DNA of 13,505 bases, from NCBI GenBank assembly GCA_955652195.1, contig CATPBC010000308.1, positions 1 through 13,505 on the forward strand, in the 5' to 3' direction. The notes under the pieces are model-generated. The model worked only from the letters and a program-made list of their open reading frames with translations, was not told the origin of the DNA and did not search any database. The stretch comes from an uncultured Xanthobacteraceae bacterium (lineage in GTDB: Bacteria > Pseudomonadota > Alphaproteobacteria > Rhizobiales > Xanthobacteraceae). Shown here piece after piece: positions 1 through 5,146 of this stretch; position 1 is the stretch's first letter, and the number at the start of each line of letters is the position of its first letter. The translations under genes and the position numbers were made by a program.

Positions 1-196
1 GCGCGATGCCGTCGCGCCATTCGCCCGAACGCGCGGCTTGCGGGCCCAGAAGATCGTAACGGCCGGCACCCGCATGGGTATCGATCACGCGAAATGCTGC
101 CGGCTTTTGCCGCAAGTAAACGAGAATGCGCGTCAGCACGATATGCTTATGGACGTCGGCGAAATTACCGGCGTGAAACGCGTGCTGATAGTTCAT
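1..196 (-). CDS. rlmJ: 23S rRNA (adenine-N6)-methyltransferase RlmJ, 5' part only
   Basis: Reading the minus strand from the ATG at 196-194 gives 65 codons that stay open to the left edge, so the 3' part (family length about 280 residues) lies outside. The protein begins MNYQHAFHAGNFADVHKHIV, the hallmark N-terminus of the RlmJ (DUF519/ComJ) family, followed at residues 36-46 by FRVIDTHAGAG, the SAM-binding motif I region. RlmJ methylates N6 of A2030 (E. coli numbering) in 23S rRNA; this is family knowledge. No strong Shine-Dalgarno sequence precedes the ATG. It reads in the same direction as the RNase T2 gene behind it, 161 bases apart, so co-transcription is possible but not shown. Confidence 0.9.
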   Translation of the reverse strand, partial: MNYQHAFHAGNFADVHKHIVLTRILVYLRQKPAAFRVIDTHAGAGRYDLLGPQAARSGEWRDGIA

Positions 197-324
197 GTCA
201 GACGACAGCGAGCACGGAAGAGCCCATTTAGAGCATGGATGGACTTACAACATGCCCCTTTCCCAAAGAATACGGGGACCAGCGCTTGATAATACCTATC
301 CTTTCGGTGCCCCGAACTGGATTG

Positions 325-344
325 CCGCTCGCAGCAATGAGCGG
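325..344. repeat. Small hairpin downstream of the RNase T2 gene
   Basis: CCGCTC (325-330) and GAGCGG (339-344) form a perfect 6-bp inverted repeat around an 8-base loop. It begins 13 bases past the stop codon of the minus-strand RNase T2 gene, where a terminator would sit. No U-tract follows on that strand, so it is not a canonical intrinsic terminator. It could be a weak or Rho-assisted end, or chance in GC-rich DNA. Confidence 0.3.
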
Positions 345-357
345 ACGCGCCGCACGC

Positions 358-1032
358 TCAACTGCCACGCATCGGCGGCATAATCAGTTGATCGCGGCTG
401 CAGCTGCGTTTCGCGATTTCCGGACAGTCGTGAAAATGCAGATCCTTCGACAGGCAAAGCCGCACCTCGGTCAAACGTTTGCTGTCGCAGCCGATCGCAA
501 TCGCGCTTGGCGACAGCCCCGGATTGGCCTTGATGAAAGCCTCTGCGGCGGCGCCTGGAGTTACGCCGAGTGGCTCTTTGAGATCGGTATATTCCAGGGG
601 AATTTTCACCGCGGCGCGGGCCTTGCGGACCGTTTCGAAGTAAGCGCGGGGCGATAGGCCTGAGCAGGTGCCGTGGCGATCCCATTCGTTGAAGATGAGC
701 CGCGGCGCCGGCATCAGATCGAGCATCGAGGAAACGACGGCGCGATCGAGCCGCGGCGCCGGAAGCTGGCAGTATTCCGGGAAGCCTTTCTCATATTGCG
801 GCCACAGCCCATGGACGACGAAAGAGTACGGCCGTGGCCCGCATTGCGCGTTCGGCGCGGCGGCCGTGCTGCCGCGCTCGGCGGCGCCAGCACAAAACGA
901 TGGCGACCAGGACAATGACAGGACGTAGAAATCAAACTGACCCGGTGCGTTCTGCCGCGGGTCTTGCGCAGTCGCCGCTTGGGGGGTGAGCAACAACGCA
1001 AGCAACGCAACACGCAACAATAAGCCGGTCAT
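358..1032 (-). CDS. Secreted RNase T2 family ribonuclease
   Basis: This 224-residue protein has a signal peptide (hydrophobic residues 4-16, likely cleavage after ATA at residues 20-22), so it should act in the periplasm or outside the cell. RNase T2 enzymes cleave RNA through 2',3'-cyclic phosphates. The first catalytic segment is FVVHGLWP at residues 71-78 (His74). The second is NEWDRHGTC at 115-123 (Glu116 and His120 present, Asn115 where His is usual). Seven other cysteines, including C47, C64, C88, C182, C193, C203 and C211, fit the disulfide-rich fold. A GGGGGG run 6-11 bases upstream supports the ATG at 1032. The gene diverges from the small ORF at 1248. Family assignment is firm; the physiological role (RNA scavenging) is inferred. 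Confidence 0.93.
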   Translation of the reverse strand: MTGLLLRVALLALLLTPQAATAQDPRQNAPGQFDFYVLSLSWSPSFCAGAAERGSTAAAPNAQCGPRPYSFVVHGLWPQYEKGFPEYCQLPAPRLDRAVVSSMLDLMPAPRLIFNEWDRHGTCSGLSPRAYFETVRKARAAVKIPLEYTDLKEPLGVTPGAAAEAFIKANPGLSPSAIAIGCDSKRLTEVRLCLSKDLHFHDCPEIAKRSCSRDQLIMPPMRGS

Positions 1033-1247
1033 GGACCACCCCCCTTTACGCGTTCGACAACGCCCTCGAGCCTAGATCGGTGTCTAGAACAGATCAAGAA
1101 CAAAATCTTCACCTCGCTTTACTTTCTGTCACAGCTTGACCCTCCTTTTCGGGGGGAGTGAGGATTGTCGCGCGGCCGACTCGAAGCGGACTGGAAAGCG
1201 TCGCATTCGGAGCCTAGTTTGGGGATTGCAAATGGGAGGCAGGGTGC
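1033..1247. other. Divergent intergenic region
   Basis: These 215 bases separate the minus-strand RNase T2 gene from the plus-strand gene at 1248, so they must hold the promoters for both unless one is read through. A TTGACC stands at 1136-1141, but no convincing -10 element follows at the right spacing. CCCTCC at 1139-1144 can pair (one G-U) with a G-run around 1151-1156. I see no gene here. Confidence 0.5.
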
Positions 1248-1493
1248 ATGACCGTTTACCGCCTGTTCAAGAACGAGGCCTTCGAACCGGAGGCTATCGT
1301 GAACATGACGCGCGTCTATGCCGACGTCTGCCAGACACTCGGGCTTAGCGACGACGATCACGGCGAGACGACTGTCGTGGCCGTGAAGGTAATCGAATTC
1401 GCTCAGCGCGGGGCGCGCGATCCTATTTTGCTGCGCGATTGCGTTCTCGAAGCGTTGGCAACTGAGGCCTCGTCGGAAGGGTCATTCGCTTAG
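1248..1493 (+). CDS. Small conserved hypothetical protein (81 residues)
   Basis: The ORF starts MTVYRLFKNEAFEPEAIVNM and is preceded by a good Shine-Dalgarno sequence, GGGAGG at 1234-1239, 8 bases before the ATG. The pattern (short N-terminal strand, a helix, 'LGL' and a C-terminal 'RDPILLRDCVLEAL' helix) resembles small cytoplasmic proteins common in Rhizobiales that carry no assigned function. There is no signal peptide, membrane segment or recognisable catalytic motif. It is monocistronic by layout: divergent from RNase T2 and convergent with the secreted protein gene at 1556-2089. I recognise the family pattern but not a function. Confidence 0.75.
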   Translation: MTVYRLFKNEAFEPEAIVNMTRVYADVCQTLGLSDDDHGETTVVAVKVIEFAQRGARDPILLRDCVLEALATEASSEGSFA

Positions 1494-1555
1494 GATTGAC
1501 GCAAGCTCGGCCGCTCGGACGAGACGCCGGCTTAGCTTTCCCGCCAGTGTTTGCT

Positions 1556-2089
1556 CTAAGGCCGCGCCGCGCGGCACGCGGGATTGTAGGCCCAGTTGCG
1601 GTCGAGCCCGACGACGCAGAAGTTGACGCCCCAATCCATGCCGATCATGCCGGTATCCTCGGCAATCGAATAATAGATCGGGGTTCTACCGCCGTCGTTG
1701 ATGACGGCAACTCCGCTGCAGAAGCGGCGGGGAATGGACTGTGCAGCCCACGGCAAGAAATCGGTCTGCTGGATGTTTTCGACGCCGACGATACGCAGCT
1801 CCGAATTCCAGAAGCGGAATTCCTTAGTGCGAAAATTGGCAATGATCCGATCGAGCGCCGGCGGGTAATCGCAACTCGGCACGGTGCGGTCATAGCGCGG
1901 ACCCGAAAGCCAGAAATTCTTCTCAAACCAGTTCGCCGCGCGCAGTTGCGAGGATGAGACCGCGCACAGGGCAAGCGCTAGCACTAAACAGGCGACTCGG
2001 CCGAATCGCACGGAAAATCGGAACTTCGGTCCACAACCCCGCTCGGCGGCTGCCGTCCGGAAGTCTACTTGGGAGCTTGTTCGCAACAT
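1556..2089 (-). CDS. Secreted four-cysteine protein of unknown function
   Basis: From the ATG at 2089 the product has 177 residues. A GGGGGAGGGG stretch lies just upstream on the minus strand (about 2095-2105), which favours this start over an in-frame ATG 57 bases further upstream. A long positively charged N-terminus is followed by a hydrophobic core (about 32-45) and a likely signal peptidase site near LRAA (49-52). The mature part is rich in Trp and Tyr, has four cysteines (C73, C124, C158, C172) that could form two disulfides, and ends GLDRNWAYNPACRAARP. Similar proteins occur widely in Bradyrhizobium relatives as hypothetical exported proteins. No enzyme motif is visible. The real start could be slightly further downstream, because the n-region is long. 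Confidence 0.8.
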   Translation of the reverse strand: MLRTSSQVDFRTAAAERGCGPKFRFSVRFGRVACLVLALALCAVSSSQLRAANWFEKNFWLSGPRYDRTVPSCDYPPALDRIIANFRTKEFRFWNSELRIVGVENIQQTDFLPWAAQSIPRRFCSGVAVINDGGRTPIYYSIAEDTGMIGMDWGVNFCVVGLDRNWAYNPACRAARP

Positions 2090-2233
2090 TGGGGCCCCTC
2101 CCCCGCCAATGCCGATAACGGTGCCGCGGGCAGCGATGCCGGTCAAGCCCCGGACTGCCTGCGCTTCGATTTTCCAGCTTCGCTTTTCAGCTTCGGCATT
2201 TCAGACGGCGAGCGTCCCGGCAGCCGGCGCGAG

Positions 2234-2251
2234 GCAATAAAAGCAATAAAA
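2234..2251. repeat. Perfect 9-bp tandem duplication
   Basis: GCAATAAAA occurs twice head to tail (2234-2242 and 2243-2251). It forms an AT-rich patch in otherwise GC-rich intergenic DNA, about 250 bases before the thioesterase start. Confidence 0.9.
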
Positions 2252-2368
2252 AGATGGCGCGAATCGCTTTTTCACAGTCTTCTTGTGGACGCTACGAACG
2301 CGCAAAGCGTGCGCGACCTTCGCGGGGTCGTGCGTAATTTGTTGCATCTGATTCGTCGCGTCTGCGTG

Positions 2369-2402
2369 CATCGCGAAAACCCCACGCCGCAGTTTCGCGA
2401 TG
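2369..2402. repeat. Perfect 10-bp inverted repeat
   Basis: CATCGCGAAA (2369-2378) and TTTCGCGATG (2393-2402) are exact reverse complements around a 14-base loop. As RNA this would be a stable stem-loop on either strand. No T-tract follows directly, so a simple intrinsic terminator is unlikely. An operator or leader element is possible. Confidence 0.85.
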
Positions 2403-2411
2403 TCGTCCACT

Positions 2412-2435
2412 CACCGATTGTCGCACCGATTGTCG
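2412..2435. repeat. Perfect 12-bp tandem duplication
   Basis: CACCGATTGTCG is repeated exactly at 2412-2423 and 2424-2435, ending 68 bases before the thioesterase start codon. A directly repeated 12-mer in a promoter region could be a pair of protein-binding sites or a recent slippage product. Confidence 0.9.
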
Positions 2436-2453
2436 CGCAAAGGGTTGTAACGA

Positions 2454-2469
2454 CCGGCAGCAATGCCGG
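2454..2469 (+). repeat. Hairpin with GNRA-type GCAA tetraloop
   Basis: CCGGCA (2454-2459) and TGCCGG (2464-2469) form a perfect 6-bp stem closed by GCAA. It ends 20 bases before the Shine-Dalgarno sequence GGGGGAG (2490-2496) of the thioesterase gene. It would be a compact element in the 5' untranslated region if transcription starts upstream. Confidence 0.75.
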
Positions 2470-2503
2470 CGGACTATTTGGCTAACTTTGGGGGAGATTT
2501 ACG

Positions 2504-2977
2504 ATGGGTGAGGTGCACCGGCTCCCGGCGCCGCAGATTTCATTTAGCCTGCAAACCGCCGGACGTCTGATGACCGAAGTTTTCCCAGCATGGGTGCAGG
2601 ATCTCGCGCTGCTTGTGGAAAGTGTCGAAACTGTGCGACCCGCCGGGGCGCTGCCGGATTGGCAGCCGGGCGCGACCGTGCGGCTGCCATATTCAAAAAA
2701 GGTCTGTAGCGATGGCGCCGCGGTTTGCACCCAAGCGCTGATGGCGCTGGCTGACACCGCGATGGTACTGGCCTGTTCGGCGGCCTGGAATGGGTATCGG
2801 CCGATGACCTCGGTCGATCAGACCACGCATTTCCTCCGCCCGGTAAATTTTGACGTGGTGGCGGATGCGCGCGTGGTGCGAATCGGCCGCAATACCAGCT
2901 TCGGCCGCGTCATGCTGCTCAACGCCGCCGATCGGCGGCCGGTCGGCATGGTGGCAAGCGCCTATTCGATGTTGTAA
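2504..2977 (+). CDS. PaaI-like hotdog-fold thioesterase
   Basis: The 157-residue protein has the order typical of small PaaI/YbgC-like acyl-CoA thioesterases. A charged N-terminus is followed by the central hotdog helix CTQALMALADTAMVLACS (residues 75-92, Asp84 in the usual catalytic or structural acidic position), then TTHFLRPV (107-114) and the strand pair ADARVVRIGRNTSFGRVML. The expected reaction is hydrolysis of an acyl-CoA thioester in the cytoplasm; the substrate cannot be read from the sequence. The ATG is well supported by GGGGGAG at 2490-2496. The usual HGG motif before the helix is replaced by a Cys-Thr-Gln context, so substrate handling may differ from true PaaI. The next gene starts 89 bases downstream on the same strand. 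Confidence 0.85.
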   Translation: MGEVHRLPAPQISFSLQTAGRLMTEVFPAWVQDLALLVESVETVRPAGALPDWQPGATVRLPYSKKVCSDGAAVCTQALMALADTAMVLACSAAWNGYRPMTSVDQTTHFLRPVNFDVVADARVVRIGRNTSFGRVMLLNAADRRPVGMVASAYSML

Positions 2978-3066
2978 AGCCGCTGGAACGACCGGAGGGG
3001 ATAGACCGTTTTAATCCCGGCGCTGCGGCTCTAACCTTTGCCGCGAGTGAAGCCTGTGAGGCTCTA

Positions 3067-3378
3067 ATGATTCGCAACATCATGATCGCGCTCGTTTTGG
3101 TCCTGTTGGTCTTGGCCGCCGGCTTGAGCGCCAGTACCAGCGCCAGTACCAGCGCTATGGCTTGGGGCGCGGAATTCGCCGGCCCAGGTCCGGCAGTGAC
3201 TGGCAACGACATCGGCGGCATCTTTCCCTATTCGCCCGACGTCGAGCCGATCTACCGCCACATCGCCACAGATCACTGCGCACGATGGGGTCGCTTCGCC
3301 AAAGTCACCAGTATTCATCGCGTCTATGGCGAATATGTCGGTTTCGTTTGTTACGATCGTCCGGGCAGGATTCATTAG
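3067..3378 (+). CDS. Small secreted protein with two cysteines, function unknown
   Basis: The 103-residue product starts with a signal peptide: MIRN, then a hydrophobic stretch at residues 5-20, then a Ser/Ala/Thr-rich segment containing a repeated ASTS unit. The mature part has the pattern NDIGGIFPYSP (47-57), then HCARWGRFAKVTSIHRVYG (70-88) and GFVC (92-95). C71 and C95 are the only cysteines and could form one disulfide. Short exported proteins with this 'DIGGI-P-S ... C-R-G-FA-ITS-H--YG-Y--F-C' layout occur in Bradyrhizobium relatives without known function. GAGG at 3058-3061 supports the ATG. It reads with the thioesterase but is separated by 89 bases, and it converges on rsmE. Confidence 0.78.
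   Translation: MIRNIMIALVLVLLVLAAGLSASTSASTSAMAWGAEFAGPGPAVTGNDIGGIFPYSPDVEPIYRHIATDHCARWGRFAKVTSIHRVYGEYVGFVCYDRPGRIH
3127..3150 (+). repeat. 12-bp in-frame tandem duplication in a signal peptide
   Basis: AGCGCCAGTACC is repeated exactly at 3127-3138 and 3139-3150, with AGCGCT beginning a third copy. It lies inside the signal peptide of the small secreted protein and encodes a repeated Ser-Ala-Ser-Thr unit without breaking the frame. Confidence 0.9.
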
Positions 3379-3465
3379 CCAGCCCTCATCCTGACGAGCG
3401 ATAACGAAGTGCCTGTCCTGTCCCGCCGCTTCGCGTGGGAGGGAAAACGAGTTGTGCTGGAACAT

Positions 3466-4206
3466 TCACCGCCAGTCGCCGATCGCGGCCTGAACCAGCG
3501 CGAGCGCAGCAACCGCGGCGGTATCGGCGCGCAGAATGCGCGGGCCGAGCGCAAGCCGCACCACATTCGGCAATTTGAGCAGCGCCGCGCGCTCGTCCGC
3601 GGCAAATCCTCCTTCCGGACCGACCAGGACCGCAAGCGGCGCGTGACGTGGGACGGTGGCGAGCGCCGCGAGAGGATCGGCGAGATCGGCCGCTTCATCG
3701 CAGAACACCAGATGCCGCGTCGTCTCCCACGCTGCCAGCGCCTCGATGAGCGCAATCGGTGCCGCAATTTCCGGCAGCGAAAGAATGCCACATTGCTCGG
3801 CGGCTTCGATGGCATTGGCGCGCATGCGCTCGAGATTGACCCGCGCGACCTGGCCGTGACGGGTGAGCACCGGCCGCAGCTGCGAGGCGCCCATCTCGAC
3901 TGCTTTCTGCACCATGTAATCGAGCCGCGCCGACTTGAGCGGTGCGAATAGATAATGCAGATCGGCCGGCGCGGTCTGCGCGCGCGTGCGGGCGCCGATG
4001 CGCAGTGCCGCCGCACGTTTGCCGCCCTCAAGCGTCGCGCGCCATTCGCCGTCACGGGAGTTGAACACCAAAATGCTGTCACCAGCTTTGAGTCGTAGCA
4101 CGGTGGCCAGATAATGGGCCTGGCCACGGTCGAGCGCAGCGGCGCCGCCCTCCTTAAGCGGCGCATCGACGTAAAGCCGCGTGGTACGAAAATCGTAACC
4201 GGGCAT
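3466..4206 (-). CDS. rsmE: 16S rRNA (uracil1498-N3)-methyltransferase RsmE
   Basis: At 246 residues the protein has the usual RsmE length. It starts MPGYDFRTTRLYVDAPL, followed by a PUA-like N-terminal domain (about 10-75) and a SPOUT methyltransferase domain. Hallmarks are KSARLDYMVQKAVEMGAS (91-108), EAAEQCG (134-140), the SAM-binding VGPEGGF (195-201) and the knot LGPRILRADTA (220-230, usually LGxRILRxETA). It methylates N3 of U1498 in 16S rRNA using SAM. The nearest Shine-Dalgarno-like AGAGG is about 14 bases upstream, which is long, but an in-frame stop at 4245-4243 limits other starts and the N-terminus matches family members. It converges with the secreted-protein gene and diverges from the 4637-6072 unit. 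Confidence 0.96.
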   Translation of the reverse strand: MPGYDFRTTRLYVDAPLKEGGAAALDRGQAHYLATVLRLKAGDSILVFNSRDGEWRATLEGGKRAAALRIGARTRAQTAPADLHYLFAPLKSARLDYMVQKAVEMGASQLRPVLTRHGQVARVNLERMRANAIEAAEQCGILSLPEIAAPIALIEALAAWETTRHLVFCDEAADLADPLAALATVPRHAPLAVLVGPEGGFAADERAALLKLPNVVRLALGPRILRADTAAVAALALVQAAIGDWR

Positions 4207-4325
4207 GGCCGAATGCTGTTCCTCTCGCGCCGTGCTTTCGCTTCATCAATCACTGCGACCACGTCGGGCGCGCGCCAAAGCAAAATGATTTCGGGTTGAG
4301 TCGCCCATTTCGCTCGCTTTGGCTT

Positions 4326-4346
4326 GTAACGAATTATTCGAGTTAC
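4326..4346. repeat. Imperfect 21-bp palindrome
   Basis: GTAACGAA and TTCGAGTTAC face each other around TTA, with two unpaired bases in the right arm. It is AT-rich compared with the surroundings and lies in the divergent promoter region between rsmE and the 4637 gene, so an operator is conceivable. Confidence 0.5.
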
Positions 4347-4358
4347 GCGAGATCGAAG

Positions 4359-4396
4359 CCGCGAGAAAGCTTGCGGGGCTCACTCTTCTCTCGCGG
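4359..4396. repeat. Perfect 8-bp inverted repeat
   Basis: CCGCGAGA (4359-4366) and TCTCGCGG (4389-4396) are exact reverse complements, with a 22-base loop. The stem can be extended by three more pairs if one base bulges. No T-tract follows. Role unknown. Confidence 0.6.
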
Positions 4397-4636
4397 CGGA
4401 GGGTGAATTTGAGGCCGAGATGAGCTATCCGCCCCGCATATTAAGCTGATTTACGCTTCGCGATCGGGTTTTAGACCGTAAACCACAGCGTCGCACGGGC
4501 CGATTTGCGGGTGCTTTGCCGCGTTGTCGCCGGATTTGGCGAGTCTTTAAGGATGGCGGGATTTCGGGCAAAGTCACACGCTGCGGCCGAGAACGAGTCG
4601 CGGGCCTGAGCGACGGGGTCGGGAGAAGGCTATTTC

Positions 4637-5146
4637 ATGAAACGCGCGCGCGCGCTGTCGCATTGTGGGGCCTTTTATTGGGCCTCCTGCCTGGCCGTGG
4701 CTCTCTGCACCTTGGCCGCGACCGACCGCCTGGCGTGGGCACAATTTCCGGCGCCTCCAGGCGCGCAGTGCAATGACTTCAGCAAACTTTCCGCCGAAGC
4801 ACAAAAACGCAGCGCAGCCGTCGGCGCCGCCATGAAAACCAAAGCCGATCGCAAACAGCTCTGTACGCTGATGACGAGCTTTGTTGCCGCCGAAACGACG
4901 GTCGTCAAATTCCTCGAAGACAATAAGGTGTGGTGTGGCGTGCCCGAACAGGTGGTCACGTCCTCCAAAGCCAATCACGAGAAATCGCTGAAATTCCGCA
5001 CCATGGCCTGCAGCGACGACGCACCGCGCCCGAAAGCGCCGTCCTTGAGCGATGCGATAAAGACGCCGAGTGTCGATACCGCAAAGAACACCAAGACCGG
5101 CCGCGGCACGTTCGATACGCTTACCGGGAATCCGCTGGCGCGATGA
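4637..5146 (+). CDS. Secreted four-cysteine protein upstream of ubiA, function unknown
   Basis: This 169-residue protein has a signal peptide (hydrophobic part about 12-28, likely cleavage after LAWA at residues 32-35). The mature domain is helical and carries four cysteines (C45, C76, C100, C125) in the pattern CNDFSKL, KQLCTLMTSF, NKVWCGVP, FRTMAC. The C-terminal 40 residues are polar, basic and proline-containing, probably disordered. GGGAGAAGG at 4621-4629 supports the ATG. Its TGA overlaps the ubiA ATG (ATGA at 5143-5146), so the two are very probably co-transcribed and translationally coupled. Related hypothetical proteins occur in Rhizobiales; I know of no function. A link to quinone synthesis is suggested only by position. 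Confidence 0.85.
   Translation: MKRARALSHCGAFYWASCLAVALCTLAATDRLAWAQFPAPPGAQCNDFSKLSAEAQKRSAAVGAAMKTKADRKQLCTLMTSFVAAETTVVKFLEDNKVWCGVPEQVVTSSKANHEKSLKFRTMACSDDAPRPKAPSLSDAIKTPSVDTAKNTKTGRGTFDTLTGNPLAR

Larger units (their letters stand above)
2090..2503. other. Gene-free 414-base stretch with dense short repeats and hairpins
   Basis: No credible gene lies here, between the divergent secreted-protein and thioesterase genes. It holds a 9-bp tandem duplication (2234-2251), two adjoining small hairpins (arms 2300-2304/2310-2314 and 2314-2318/2326-2330), a 10-bp perfect inverted repeat (2369-2402), a 12-bp tandem duplication (2412-2435) and a GCAA-loop hairpin (2454-2469). The Shine-Dalgarno and start of the thioesterase gene follow at 2490-2504. 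It must contain the thioesterase promoter. A structured 5' leader or small RNA is possible but unproven. Confidence 0.5.
4207..4636. other. 430-base divergent intergenic region
   Basis: No gene is supported here. The stretch must hold the promoters of rsmE (minus) and of the secreted-protein/ubiA unit (plus). It contains an imperfect palindrome (4326-4346), a perfect 8-bp inverted repeat (arms 4359-4366 and 4389-4396) and three GANTC sites (4298-4302, 4541-4545, 4595-4599), the motif methylated by CcrM in alphaproteobacteria. A Shine-Dalgarno sequence, GGGAGAAGG (4621-4629), precedes the gene at 4637. I could not fix a -35/-10 pair. Confidence 0.5.

Noticed and set aside
1135..1165. Possible sigma32-like or sigma70-like promoter beginning CTTGACC
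   Set aside because: No acceptable -10 element at 16-18 bases downstream, so not called as a promoter.
2201..2410. Minus-strand GTG-started ORF of 69 codons in the thioesterase leader
   Set aside because: No ribosome site, odd composition, and its FYCFYC stretch is only the 9-bp DNA repeat read in one frame. I treat the region as non-coding.
2069..2485. Plus-strand ORF of 138 codons across the same gap
   Set aside because: It overlaps the start of the divergent secreted-protein gene, lacks a ribosome site and has no recognisable sequence.
3415..3445. Hairpin in the convergent gap before rsmE as a bidirectional terminator
   Set aside because: Stem is interrupted and needs a G-U pair, and no T-tract follows on either strand at the right place.
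3375..4283. Long minus-strand ORF overlapping rsmE (302 codons)
   Set aside because: It is a frame shadow of rsmE; composition is Arg/Ser-rich without motifs, while the rsmE frame has all family hallmarks.
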